This document shows positions 9,016-18,079 of a DNA stretch of 64,000 nucleotides, one piece after another. The position numbers and the translations under genes were made by a program. Under the pieces are notes generated by a model. That model saw only the letters and a program-made list of their open reading frames with translations, was not told the origin of the DNA and ran no database searches. The DNA is taken from NCBI RefSeq assembly GCF_024758725.1, contig NZ_CP096972.1:2710001-2774000 (forward strand). Reading direction: 5' to 3'. Origin of the DNA: Sphingomonas sp. SUN039. GTDB taxonomy: Bacteria > Pseudomonadota > Alphaproteobacteria > Sphingomonadales > Sphingomonadaceae. The stretch's first letter is position 1, and each line of letters opens with the position of its first letter.

Positions 9016-10637
9016 GCCACTCTCCTTGCGACGAGACCTGACAGCCCGCCAATCTTTCCGCAATCGATTGTTCCGACGCTCTCCACCACCCGCCAGCGGT
9101 CGGGCTGCGGCGGCGACCAGTCGAGCGGCGTGCTCCCGAAATTGAACGCACAGAGCAGATGCTCACGCGCCTCGATGCGCTCGATGACGAGCAGGTCGCC
9201 CTCGGCGGTCACCACCCGCGCCGATCCCCAGCGCAGCCCCGGGCTGTCGCCCCGAAACGCAATCAGGCGGCGGGTAAGGTGGAGCAGCGAGTCCGCGTCG
9301 CCCTCCTGCACATCGACCGCGCGCGCGCGGTTGGCGACGCCGAGCGGCAGCCAGGGGCGTCCGGTGGTGAACCCCGCCCCCACTTCGTCGCGCGCCCAGG
9401 GCATCGGGGTGCGCGCGCCGTCGCGGCTCAAGGTCAGCGGCCAGTTGGCGATCGCCTCGGGATCCTGCAATTCGTCGAACGCGATCTCGACCTGATCGAG
9501 GCCCAGTTCCTCGCCGTAATAGACGAAGACATTGCCACGCAGGCACATCAGCAGCAGCATCTTGAGCCGCGCGAACGCGTCGCGGTGTTCGGGGGTCGTC
9601 CAGCGCGACACCGCGCGCGGCGCATCATGGTTTTCGAAGGCCCAGCTCGGCCAACCGGTGCCGACATCGTCGGGCCATTCCTCCATTGCCTCGCGCACCA
9701 GCGCGGGGGTCAGATGCGGCGCGTAGAGGAAGTTGAAGCCATAGGCGCTGTTGAGCCGCGCATTCCCTTGCGTGAATGCCTTCATCTCGGCTTCGGCGTG
9801 GTTCCCGCCGACTTCGGCGACGGTGAAGCGGTCGGGATAGCTGTCGGTCAACGCGCGCATCCGTTCGAGGAACACCGGGATGTCGGGATGCGACATATTG
9901 TGTTTCGCGATCTGGAATTCCGACGAGCGCGAACGCGGGCGATTGCTCGCAGGTGCCGGCGGGTTGTCGCGCAATTCGGGATCGAACATCGCAAAGTTGA
10001 TCGCATCGATGCGAAACCCGTCGACCCCCCGGTCGAGCCAGAAGCGCGCGACATCGACCAGCGCGTCCTGAACGGCGGGCAAATGCACGTTGAGCTGCGG
10101 CTGCGAACTCAGAAAGTTATGCATATAGTACTGCCCGCGCCGCGCGTCCCACGTCCAGGCCGGGCCGCCGAACACCGACTGCCAGTTGTTGGGCGGGGTG
10201 CCATCGGGCTTCGGGTCGGCCCAGACGTACCATTCGGCGCGGCTATTCTCGCGGTTCGCGCGGCTTTCGGCGAACCAGTCGTGCTTGTCGCTGGTATGGG
10301 CATAGACCTGATCGATGATGACTTTCAGGCCGAGGTCGCGCGCGCGCGCAATCAAAGCATCGAAATCATCGAGCGTTCCGAAAATCGGATCGACCGCGCG
10401 ATAGTCCGATACATCGTAACCGAAGTCCTTCATCGGCGAGGCGAAGAACGGCGACAGCCAGATCGCATCGACGCCCAAAGAGGCGACATGGTCGAGCCGC
10501 GCCGTGATGCCCGCCAGATCGCCGATGCCGTCGCCGTTCGCATCGGCGAAACTGCGCGGATAGATCTGGTAGATGACCGCGCCGCGCCACCATTCATGCT
10601 TCGCGCCGGGTGCGACCGCGCGTTGCGGCTCGCTCAC
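9012..10637 (-). CDS. GH13 alpha-glucosidase (oligo-1,6-glucosidase type)
   Basis: 541 residues from the GTG at 10637, which overlaps the amylase stop as GTGA; a TTG 21 bases further upstream is possible but less likely. No signal peptide, so probably cytoplasmic. The GH13 barrel shows WWRGAVIYQIYPRSF near the N-terminus, the nucleophile in DGFRIDAINF (Asp211), the acid/base in VAEVGG (Glu275) and the transition-state Asp338 in FENHDAPR. QVYAHTSDKHDWF fits the alpha-glucosidase/trehalose-related subfamilies. It would split maltose or short alpha-glucans after import. It is the middle gene of three successive glycoside hydrolases. Confidence 0.93.
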   Translation of the reverse strand: MSEPQRAVAPGAKHEWWRGAVIYQIYPRSFADANGDGIGDLAGITARLDHVASLGVDAIWLSPFFASPMKDFGYDVSDYRAVDPIFGTLDDFDALIARARDLGLKVIIDQVYAHTSDKHDWFAESRANRENSRAEWYVWADPKPDGTPPNNWQSVFGGPAWTWDARRGQYYMHNFLSSQPQLNVHLPAVQDALVDVARFWLDRGVDGFRIDAINFAMFDPELRDNPPAPASNRPRSRSSEFQIAKHNMSHPDIPVFLERMRALTDSYPDRFTVAEVGGNHAEAEMKAFTQGNARLNSAYGFNFLYAPHLTPALVREAMEEWPDDVGTGWPSWAFENHDAPRAVSRWTTPEHRDAFARLKMLLLMCLRGNVFVYYGEELGLDQVEIAFDELQDPEAIANWPLTLSRDGARTPMPWARDEVGAGFTTGRPWLPLGVANRARAVDVQEGDADSLLHLTRRLIAFRGDSPGLRWGSARVVTAEGDLLVIERIEAREHLLCAFNFGSTPLDWSPPQPDRWRVVESVGTIDCGKIGGLSGLVARRVA

Positions 10638-12439
10638 TTGGATGAATCCGCAGCACAAACGGCATAGGCGAGCGGTGCCAGCGCAACTTTCACACTGCCG
10701 GGCGCGGACGCGGTCAGTGCGCAGGTGCCGACCAGCGCCTTGAACCCGGTGGAACCGGTCTCGACCTGCACGTTCGCCTCGACGGGCGCGGTGGCGGTGT
10801 TGAAGACGAGCAGGACTTCGCGACCCGTGACAGGGTCGAAGCGCGATATCGCAAGCAGCCCGGGCTTTTCGCCGCGCGCGCGGATAAGTTGCCGCCCGCC
10901 GGTCAGCGCCTTCTGGCCGAGACGCACCTTGGCGAGCGCGGCAATCTGGCGGTAGATCGGGTGGCCGGTCGCAAAATTGGCGATTGCCGTCGTGTTGGTC
11001 GTGCCGAGCAGCCGGTTGTCGTTGTAGCTTGCGACTTTCGAGGCGAACATGTCCTCGCGCGCGTCCTGGTCGTTACCGTCGCTAATGAAGCCCTGCTCAT
11101 CGCCCGAATAGATCGTCGGCACCCCGCGCAGGGTCAGCAGCATCGCGTTTGACAGCATCACCCGCTTGAGGATTTCGTCGTCGGTCGCCTGCGGGAAAGC
11201 GCGGCGGACGAAGGTCGCAAAGCGCCCGTCGTCATGGTTGCCCGTGAACGTCGGCAGGATTTTCGCCGTGTCGAACCCCTTTGCGTAGATCGCGTCGCCG
11301 TCGAACAGTTGCTCGAACGCGTCGGTACCGCGCGTCCCTGCCACGGTTTCCACCACCGCCTGACGGAACGAGAAATCGAGGACAGCAGGAAACCGGTCGA
11401 CGATGGTGTGCTGCGCCAGCTTGGCCGGGCGGACGTCATGGTCGGAGACTTCGCCGAAGATATGGAAATTCGGAATGCCGTTCGCCTTGGCCCGCGCCAG
11501 CATCGCGGGCACGAACGCCTGCCAGAATTCGGGGTTCACATGGCGCGCGGTGTCGATACGGAACCCGTCGACCTGATACCGGTCGATCCAGCCGCCGAAA
11601 ATCTCGATCATGCCGCTCACCACGCGCGGCTGCTCGGTCATCAGATCGTCGAGGCCGACGAAATCGCCCATCGTCGAGCTTTCGTTCGCGAAGGTCGTGT
11701 TGCCGCGATTATGGTAATATCGCGGGTCGTTGAGCCACGCGGGCACCTTCACTGCTTCTTCGCCCTTGGGCAGGTACGGCGTATAGGCGAACGACATGTC
11801 GGTCAGCTTCGCAAAATTGCCCGCGGTCTGCACGGCATCGCCCGCAAAGCCCGGATTGATGGCCGCGCCGGCGACGCCGCCCTTGCGCTGGTACGGATAA
11901 TCGGCGCGACTGCGATAGGGGCAGGCGCTGGTCGGGCATTCGCGATAGGCAATCACGTCGGCCGTGTGGTTGACGATGATGTCCATATAGATTTTTAAAC
12001 CACGCGCATGTGCCGCATCGACCAGCGCCTTGAACTCGGCGTTGCTGCCCAGATGCGGATCGACCTGAGTGAAGTCGGTCACCCAATAACCGTGATAGCC
12101 CGCGCTTTCCTCGCCGGGGCCGCCTTGTACGGGCTTGTTCTTGAAGATCGGCCCGACCCAGATCGCGGTCGCGCCGAGGCCTTGGATATAGTCGAGCCGC
12201 CTGGTAAGCCCCTTCAGGTCGCCGCCATGGTAAAACCCCTTGGCCGTCGGGTCGTAACCGGTCTTCATCCGGTCGCCTTTCAGACCGCCCGTGTCGTTGT
12301 TCGGATCGGCGTTCTCGAACCGGTCGGGCAGCACGAAATAGACGACTTCGGCCTCGGGCGGACGGGCGCGATAGTCCTGCGCGGCGAGCGGCGTTGCGGC
12401 GAGCGAGGCGGCAGCGAACAGGGCGGAACGGATACGCAT
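10634..12439 (-). CDS. Secreted GH13 alpha-amylase / cyclomaltodextrinase-like
   Basis: 601 residues. The ATG at 12439 overlaps the halogenase stop (TAATG), implying coupling. A signal peptide (MRIRSALFAAASLAATPLAAQ) sends it to the periplasm. Catalytic residues are Asp296 (DGFRIDTARH), Glu330 (FHIFGEVSDHD) and Asp403 (FTGNHDDGRF). IYMDIIVNHTADVI is conserved region I. The role is endo- or exo-cleavage of maltodextrins brought in by the TonB receptor; the precise bond specificity cannot be read from sequence. Confidence 0.93.
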   Translation of the reverse strand: MRIRSALFAAASLAATPLAAQDYRARPPEAEVVYFVLPDRFENADPNNDTGGLKGDRMKTGYDPTAKGFYHGGDLKGLTRRLDYIQGLGATAIWVGPIFKNKPVQGGPGEESAGYHGYWVTDFTQVDPHLGSNAEFKALVDAAHARGLKIYMDIIVNHTADVIAYRECPTSACPYRSRADYPYQRKGGVAGAAINPGFAGDAVQTAGNFAKLTDMSFAYTPYLPKGEEAVKVPAWLNDPRYYHNRGNTTFANESSTMGDFVGLDDLMTEQPRVVSGMIEIFGGWIDRYQVDGFRIDTARHVNPEFWQAFVPAMLARAKANGIPNFHIFGEVSDHDVRPAKLAQHTIVDRFPAVLDFSFRQAVVETVAGTRGTDAFEQLFDGDAIYAKGFDTAKILPTFTGNHDDGRFATFVRRAFPQATDDEILKRVMLSNAMLLTLRGVPTIYSGDEQGFISDGNDQDAREDMFASKVASYNDNRLLGTTNTTAIANFATGHPIYRQIAALAKVRLGQKALTGGRQLIRARGEKPGLLAISRFDPVTGREVLLVFNTATAPVEANVQVETGSTGFKALVGTCALTASAPGSVKVALAPLAYAVCAADSSK

Positions 12440-13965
12440 TACGCAACGGCTTTCATGGGGGAGGACGCGGACCCGCAGAAACGGGCGAGGGTGTCGGCGT
12501 GGTCGGGCATCTGTGCTGAGGCCCGTGTTGCGACATCGCGAACGCTGGCAAGAAACCCGGCGCACTCTTCAGGTGAGAGTTGTCCGGCGAGCGGATGCGA
12601 TGCGGACGGGACGATCCCTTGCCCGATCAGCACCTGCACCCAGCCGTCCTGCGTGAACAATTCCTCGTCGCGGCGGTGGATGCGCGCGCCTTCGCGCCAG
12701 AGTTCCAGCTTCTCGGTCAGGCTGTCGGGTAGCGTCATGTCGCGGCAAGCCCGCCACAGCGGCTCGTCGCGGCCGTTGGCGTGATAATGGAGGATCAGGA
12801 AATCGCGGATGCGCTCGTACTCGACGCGCGTCTGGCGGTTGTATTCGGCCTCTTCCGCCGCGCCGAGTTGGTCGTCGGACAGAAACGCCAGCAGCCGCGA
12901 GATCGCGGTCTGGATCAGATGGATGCTGGTCGATTCGAGCGGCTCCATGAACCCGCTGGCGAGGCCGATCGCGACGACGTTCCGGTTCCAGAATTTGCGC
13001 CGCGCGCCGGTGGTGAAGCGCAGGGGTTTCGGATCGGCGAGCGGCTTGCCATCAAGGTTGGCAAGCAAGGTGGCAGCAGCCTCGTCATCGCACAGATGCG
13101 CCGACGCATAAACGTAACCGTTGCCGGTGCGGTGCTGGAGCGGGATGCGCCATTGCCAGCCTGCCGCGCGCGCGGTGGCGCGGGTGTAAGGTGTGAGGCC
13201 GTCCGAGCCGCTTTCGCACGGCACCGCCATCGCCCGGTCGCAGGGCAGCCAGTGCGTCCAGTCGTCGTAGCCGGTCGCCAGCGCCTCCTCGATCAGCAGC
13301 CCGCGAAAACCCGAGCAGTCGATGAAGAGGTCGCCCGCGATACCACGCTCGCCATCGAGCATCACCGCAGCAACGCCGCCGCTTTCGCCGTCACGCTCGA
13401 CACCCGCGATCCGCCCTTCGACGCGCACGACACCGCGCGCTTCGGCGTAGCGGCGGAGATAGGCGGCGTAGAGCCCCGCGTCGAAGTGGAACGCATAGGG
13501 CATGTCGGGCACCGGTGAACCCGGTTGCGGCGACACATGCGCGAACTTGCCCGCGCGCGCGGCGGTTTCGTTGAGTGAGTAGGTGCCGAGGTCCGCGCCG
13601 CCCGTTCGCAGCCAATAATGGTGGAACGGCACGAGGCCCAGCGGACGACCGACCGGCCCGAAGGCGTGCATGTAGCGGTGGTCCGGGCCAAGCCCTTCAC
13701 CACCCCAACCCGCGAATTCGATGCCGAGCTTATATGTGCCCTGCGTCGCGCGCAGGAAATCGGCTTCGTCGATGCCCAGCGCCTCGTTGAACAGGCGGAT
13801 CATCGGGATCGTTGCCTCGCCGACACCGACCGTGCCGATCGCATCCGATTCGACCAGCGTGACCGCATAGCCGCGTTCGAGGAAGCGGGAGAGCGCCGCT
13901 GCCGTCATCCAGCCTGCGGTCCCGCCGCCGACAATGACGATGTTCCGGACGGACCCGCGCGACAT
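12439..13965 (-). CDS. FAD-dependent tryptophan-halogenase family protein (copy 1)
   Basis: 508 residues; ATG at 13965 behind AGGGAAG. FAD is bound by IVGGGTAGW (residues 11-19), and GWQWRIP (269-275) is the flavin-dependent halogenase signature. Lys79 in YKLGIEF and Glu344 in MEPLESTS align with the catalytic Lys79 and Glu346 of PrnA, so the halogenation residues are present. The gene sits between the TonB receptor and the amylase and is coupled to the latter. Members of this family recur in TonB-receptor carbohydrate loci of sphingomonads, caulobacters and xanthomonads, where their substrate is unknown. A halogenated product has not been shown by anything here. Confidence 0.9.
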   Translation of the reverse strand: MSRGSVRNIVIVGGGTAGWMTAAALSRFLERGYAVTLVESDAIGTVGVGEATIPMIRLFNEALGIDEADFLRATQGTYKLGIEFAGWGGEGLGPDHRYMHAFGPVGRPLGLVPFHHYWLRTGGADLGTYSLNETAARAGKFAHVSPQPGSPVPDMPYAFHFDAGLYAAYLRRYAEARGVVRVEGRIAGVERDGESGGVAAVMLDGERGIAGDLFIDCSGFRGLLIEEALATGYDDWTHWLPCDRAMAVPCESGSDGLTPYTRATARAAGWQWRIPLQHRTGNGYVYASAHLCDDEAAATLLANLDGKPLADPKPLRFTTGARRKFWNRNVVAIGLASGFMEPLESTSIHLIQTAISRLLAFLSDDQLGAAEEAEYNRQTRVEYERIRDFLILHYHANGRDEPLWRACRDMTLPDSLTEKLELWREGARIHRRDEELFTQDGWVQVLIGQGIVPSASHPLAGQLSPEECAGFLASVRDVATRASAQMPDHADTLARFCGSASSPMKAVA

Positions 13966-14040
13966 GACATCTTCCCTATCAACTGGTGCCAGTCCGCCGT
14001 CGGCCGGGGGGACGGCCGACGGCGGTGGCGACCCGGAAGG

Positions 14041-16797
14041 CTACATCTTGTAGCTCACCCCGAACAGGAAGCGACGTCCGAACGTCTGGTAGTCGATGAC
14101 CTGATTTTCCTGCCCCGGATTGAACGTCCGGAACGGCGCGTCGGTCAGGTTGGTGCCCTGGACGAGGAGCGACAGCCCCTTGAGCGACGACCCTTCCTGG
14201 AACTCGTAGCCGATCTGCGCGTCGACGATGGTCTCGCCATTGGCGCGCCGCCGCGTCAGGTCGCCGCCGAAGCCCGACAGTTCGCCGAGGAACGACGAGC
14301 GATAGCGCAGCGAGGTCCGGGCCGAGAAACCGTTCTTTTCGAAATAGCCGGTCACGCTTGCCACCCATTTCGAATAGCCGGGCAGGTCGTCAGCATTCGA
14401 GCCGGGTCCGTTCGAGAGGATTTCGCTCTTCGTATACGACGCACTGCCGGTCAGCCCGAAGCCGTCGAGGCTTTCGCTCAAGGTCTTGAACGGCAGCTGG
14501 AACGAGAACTCGGCGCCGTACAGCGACCCGCCCGTGCCGTTCTGCGGCACCGTTGCCGGGCCGATCCGCTGCGCGGCGGTCAGGACGTAAGGCTGGTTCG
14601 TTGCGGGATTGATCGGCACCGGGAATCCGGTGAAGTCGTACGGAATGACCGCGTTGTAGATGTAGCTTTTCAGGTTCTTGTAATAGCCCGCAAGTGCCAC
14701 ATAGCCGCCCCCACCGAAGTATTTCTCGACCGAAATATCGAGCGCATCGGCGACCCAGGGACGCAGGTTGATGTTGCCGCCTTCGCGGCTGAACGGCGAG
14801 ACGCCTGCCTGCGCCTGGGCCACGCTGAACGAATAGTTCGACGAGACGCGCATGTCGGTCATGCGGGGCCGTGCGAGCTGGCGCGCAAGCCCCAGACGGA
14901 CCACCCAGTCGGTCGGCGTCCGCAACGACAGGTTGAGGCTGGGCAGCCAGTTGCCGAACTTGGCACTGCCCGAAATCGGCGCGGCCAGCACGATCGGCGC
15001 GCCGCTGGTCGCGGTGCCCACCGAGCTCTGGTCGGTGTTCTGGTATTGCAGGCCGATATTGCCGGTCAGTTTCGCGGAACCGACATCGGCGCTGATCTTT
15101 GCCATCAGATAAGCGGCGAACACCTTCTCGCTGACGCTCCAGCCCTTCACCGCGACATCGGAATTCGGGTTGCGGATCTGGTTGTAGATGCCCGAATTGA
15201 GCAGGCGGACAGGGTCGTAGCTGACCATCGGCCCGAGGCCCAGGAATGCGAGGTTGGTCGTGCCGAGACGCAGGTCGGTCGGGATCGGCACGCTGGTCGT
15301 GCCGTTGGTGTTCGCCTTCAGCCCGAGGAAGAACTCGTTCGGGGTCAGGCTCTTCGAACGGTCGGTATAGGCAGCACCGGCCTCGACCGATTTCAGGAAG
15401 CTGCTGTCGAGCTCGCGCTCCACGCTGGCACGGAACTGCTTCAGCTCGTCCTTGACGAGGCGGTTGTTGTAATAGCCGTCCTGGCCGTTGACGATGCCGG
15501 GGCCGGTCGCGGGCGTGATGTTGCCGCCCCAACCCTGCGGGCTGGTCAGCTGGATCAGATTATAGTCGCCATAGTTGAGCGACGGCGTGAACACCGCCCC
15601 CGCATACCCCTCGGTAAAGCGGATATTGTCGGTCGCGCCGACCGCATTGCGGCCGGTGCCCGAATAGGTTTCGAGGACGAGTTCGCTGCGGTCGACCTTC
15701 GAATAGGCGGCGTCGCCGGTCAGGATCCAGCCATTGGCCTTGTACTGGCCGTTCCAGCCCAGCGACCAGGTGTCGGCCTCACGCACGTTGGCGTCGTTGC
15801 GGACGACGCCCTTGACCCCGTTGAACTGCCCGGCGGTGACCAGACCGTTGGTCGTGGTGAAGCCAGGCTGGAGCGTCGCCGCCGACCAGTAGAGCGGCAG
15901 TTCGATACCGCGCAGGATCTGGTTGTCCTTGAACTTCGAATAGAACACGTCGAACGACGTCGAGAAACTATCGGTCGGCTTGAACTCGAGTGTGCCGACG
16001 ACGCCGGTGCGCTGGGTGTCGGTCGACTGGACATAGGATTTCGAGCCGCCGATCACGACCGCGCTCGGCGTCGCATTGGGATAGCCCCAGGCGTTGAATT
16101 TCTTGACCTGGTTGGGCTGGTTGATGTGCGCGATGCCCAGCATCACGCCGACGGTGTCGTCGGCGAACTGGCCGACATACAGCGCATTGACGCGATAGCC
16201 CCAGCTCTTGCTGCCCGCATTCAGCTTGCCGTTGTCGTTATACTCGGCCCGCGCACCGACGGTGATGGCCTGCTTGCCATAGGCGAGCGGCTTGATCGTG
16301 CGGAGATCGACGGTGCCCGACAGGCCCTGCCCGATCAGCTGGGCATTCGGCGTCTTGTACACATCGACGCGACCGATAACTTCACTCGGATATTGATCGT
16401 ATTCGACACCCCGGTTGTCGTTGATCGACACCTGCTCGCGACCGTTGAGCAACGTCGTCGAGAAGTCCGGCGCAAAGCCGCGGATGCTAATCGAGTTCGA
16501 CCGGCCGTCGAGGCGTTGCGACGTCAGGCCCGGCAGGCGCGAGATCGATTCGGCGATCGAATTGTCGGGCAGCTTGCCGATATCCTCCGCCGTGATCGAT
16601 TCGACGATCTGGTCCGAATTCTTTTTGGTCTTGGCCGCGCTTTCGAGGCTGGCCCGGAAGCCGGTGACGACAATGGTGTCGCCTTCTTCGGCAGCAGGGG
16701 CAGGCGTCGTCTGGGCGAGCGCGGGCATCGCCGCCGCGACGAGCGCAAGCGTACTGACACCGAAGCCGAGCGCACGGGCGCGAGCGAAAGAAACCAT
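14041..16797 (-). CDS. TonB-dependent receptor, Xanthomonas/Caulobacter sugar type
   Basis: 918 residues. The start chosen is the ATG at 16797, 6 bases after GGGGAGG; the adjacent ATG at 16800 is only 3 bases away. A signal peptide ends ALAQ and a TonB-box-like DTIVVTGFR follows. The plug has FRASLESAAKTKKNS, VESITAEDIGKLPDNSI, ISIRGFAPDFS and VDVYKTPNAQLIGQGLSG, typical of the TonB-Xanth-Caul receptor group that includes the maltose receptor MalA of Caulobacter. The protein ends in FGVSYKM, with the penultimate residues suited to outer-membrane assembly. It is first gene of the operon and divergent from lacI; transport of maltodextrins is inferred. Confidence 0.93.
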   Translation of the reverse strand: MVSFARARALGFGVSTLALVAAAMPALAQTTPAPAAEEGDTIVVTGFRASLESAAKTKKNSDQIVESITAEDIGKLPDNSIAESISRLPGLTSQRLDGRSNSISIRGFAPDFSTTLLNGREQVSINDNRGVEYDQYPSEVIGRVDVYKTPNAQLIGQGLSGTVDLRTIKPLAYGKQAITVGARAEYNDNGKLNAGSKSWGYRVNALYVGQFADDTVGVMLGIAHINQPNQVKKFNAWGYPNATPSAVVIGGSKSYVQSTDTQRTGVVGTLEFKPTDSFSTSFDVFYSKFKDNQILRGIELPLYWSAATLQPGFTTTNGLVTAGQFNGVKGVVRNDANVREADTWSLGWNGQYKANGWILTGDAAYSKVDRSELVLETYSGTGRNAVGATDNIRFTEGYAGAVFTPSLNYGDYNLIQLTSPQGWGGNITPATGPGIVNGQDGYYNNRLVKDELKQFRASVERELDSSFLKSVEAGAAYTDRSKSLTPNEFFLGLKANTNGTTSVPIPTDLRLGTTNLAFLGLGPMVSYDPVRLLNSGIYNQIRNPNSDVAVKGWSVSEKVFAAYLMAKISADVGSAKLTGNIGLQYQNTDQSSVGTATSGAPIVLAAPISGSAKFGNWLPSLNLSLRTPTDWVVRLGLARQLARPRMTDMRVSSNYSFSVAQAQAGVSPFSREGGNINLRPWVADALDISVEKYFGGGGYVALAGYYKNLKSYIYNAVIPYDFTGFPVPINPATNQPYVLTAAQRIGPATVPQNGTGGSLYGAEFSFQLPFKTLSESLDGFGLTGSASYTKSEILSNGPGSNADDLPGYSKWVASVTGYFEKNGFSARTSLRYRSSFLGELSGFGGDLTRRRANGETIVDAQIGYEFQEGSSLKGLSLLVQGTNLTDAPFRTFNPGQENQVIDYQTFGRRFLFGVSYKM

Positions 16798-16876
16798 CAT
16801 TATCCTCCCCGTTCCGGCACCGGTTGCTCCGATACCGACGCGCAGCGGGGGATGCCCGCCACGATCCATGTAACGG

Positions 16877-16935
16877 TCGCTTAATCGGCCAGTCGCTTTC
16901 AAACGGGAAGCGCCCTACATACGTATTCAAAGCGA
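16877..16935. promoter_or_regulatory. Candidate LacI-family operator region
   Basis: The 175-base divergent intergenic region between the TonB receptor and lacI carries an inverted pair TCGCTTT (16893-16899) and AAAGCGA (16929-16935), an ATACGTAT palindrome with central CG (16919-16926) and a TCGCTTAA half-site (16877-16884). LacI regulators bind palindromes with a central CG, so these are the best operator candidates. No footprint-level consensus can be derived from a single region. Confidence 0.4.
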
Positions 16936-16944
16936 TAGGGAGGG

Positions 16945-16967
16945 GTGTGGCGTCGAAGACGCACCAC
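16945..16967 (+). other. Hairpin just upstream of lacI start
   Basis: GCGTC-GAA-GACGC with an extended, imperfect GTG/CAC base lies immediately before the lacI ATG at 16973. In the mRNA it would occupy the place where a ribosome-binding site is expected; no Shine-Dalgarno sequence is otherwise visible close to the ATG. It might restrain lacI translation, or simply be DNA symmetry. Confidence 0.4.
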
Positions 16968-16972
16968 GCAAC

Positions 16973-17992
16973 ATGGACAAGCCGACATCGTTCGACATCG
17001 CTGAACTGGCAGGCGTCTCGCAGCCGACGGTGTCGCGCGCGCTTCGCGGCAGCCCGAGTGTCAGCGAAGCCACCCGCAAGCGGATCGAGGCGATCGCAAC
17101 GCAGCTGAACTACAAGGTCGACAAGAACGCGACCAACCTGCGGTCGGGGCACAGCAACACGCTGGCACTGCTGTTGTTCGAGGATCCGACCCCCGATGAT
17201 TCGCTGATCAACCCGTTCTTCCTGTCGATGCTGGGGGCGATCACGCGGACCTGCGCGACGCGCGGCTATGATCTGCTGATCTCTTTCCAGCAATCGTCCG
17301 CCGACTGGCACGTCGATTTCGAAGACAGCCGCAAGGCCGACGGGCTGATCCTGCTCGGGTACGGCGACTACCATGATTACGAGACGCGGCTGGGCAAACT
17401 GGTCGAGCAGGGCACGCATTTCGTCCGCTGGGGATCGGTCCAGCCCGGCGCGCGCGAGGTCGTCGTCGGGTGCGACAATGTGCAGGGCAGCCGCGATGCG
17501 ACCGCGCATCTGATCGCGGGCGGACGCACCCGGATCGCGTTCCTCGGCACTGCATCGAGCGGCTACCCCGAATTCCTCGACCGCTACACCGGCTATTCGC
17601 AGGCATTGGAAGCAGCAGGCCTGTCGCGCAGCCTGACCTTGCAGGTCGACGCGACCAGCACCGAGGAATCGGGCCATGACGCCGCCCAACGCCTGATCGC
17701 GCGCGGCGAATCGTTCGACGCGATCGTCGCGGCGAGCGACCTGATCGCGCTAGGTGCGATGCGGGCATTGCAGGAAGCGGGGAAGCGCATCCCCGAAGAC
17801 ATCGCGATCACCGGCTTCGACGACATATTGTCGGCAGGCCTCGCCAACCCGCCACTGACGACCGTGACGCAGCAGCCGGGCGAAGCGGGCGCGGCACTGG
17901 TCGACACCGTATTGCGGTTGGTGCGCGAGGGGACGGCGGAAAGCCGCGTGCTGCCCGCGCGGCTGGTGGTGCGGAAATCGTCAGGCAGCTGA
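16973..17992 (+). CDS. LacI-family transcriptional repressor of the alpha-glucan locus
   Basis: 339 residues. The N-terminal helix-turn-helix (residues 7-26, DIAELAGVSQPTVSRAL) and hinge are followed by a periplasmic-binding-like sensor domain (ITGFDDILSAGLANPPLTTV near the C-terminus). It is transcribed away from the TonB-receptor operon and 87 bases ahead of an MFS transporter, the usual place for a local maltose or glucose sensor. No in-frame start lies upstream, so the ATG at 16973 is firm despite the weak ribosome-binding site. Target sites are probably those in the adjacent divergent region; the effector is unknown. Confidence 0.92.
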   Translation: MDKPTSFDIAELAGVSQPTVSRALRGSPSVSEATRKRIEAIATQLNYKVDKNATNLRSGHSNTLALLLFEDPTPDDSLINPFFLSMLGAITRTCATRGYDLLISFQQSSADWHVDFEDSRKADGLILLGYGDYHDYETRLGKLVEQGTHFVRWGSVQPGAREVVVGCDNVQGSRDATAHLIAGGRTRIAFLGTASSGYPEFLDRYTGYSQALEAAGLSRSLTLQVDATSTEESGHDAAQRLIARGESFDAIVAASDLIALGAMRALQEAGKRIPEDIAITGFDDILSAGLANPPLTTVTQQPGEAGAALVDTVLRLVREGTAESRVLPARLVVRKSSGS

Positions 17993-18079
17993 TGTATTCG
18001 TATGCGCGCATTGAAGCGCGCGCATGGCTCTGTCACTCACGGCCCCAAGGCTGAAACCAGCTGTACGGGGAGAGCGACG

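Noticed and set aside
13618-16884. 1088-codon plus-strand frame over the TonB receptor and halogenase
   Set aside because: It mirrors two convincing minus-strand genes and has no recognizable motif or start site.
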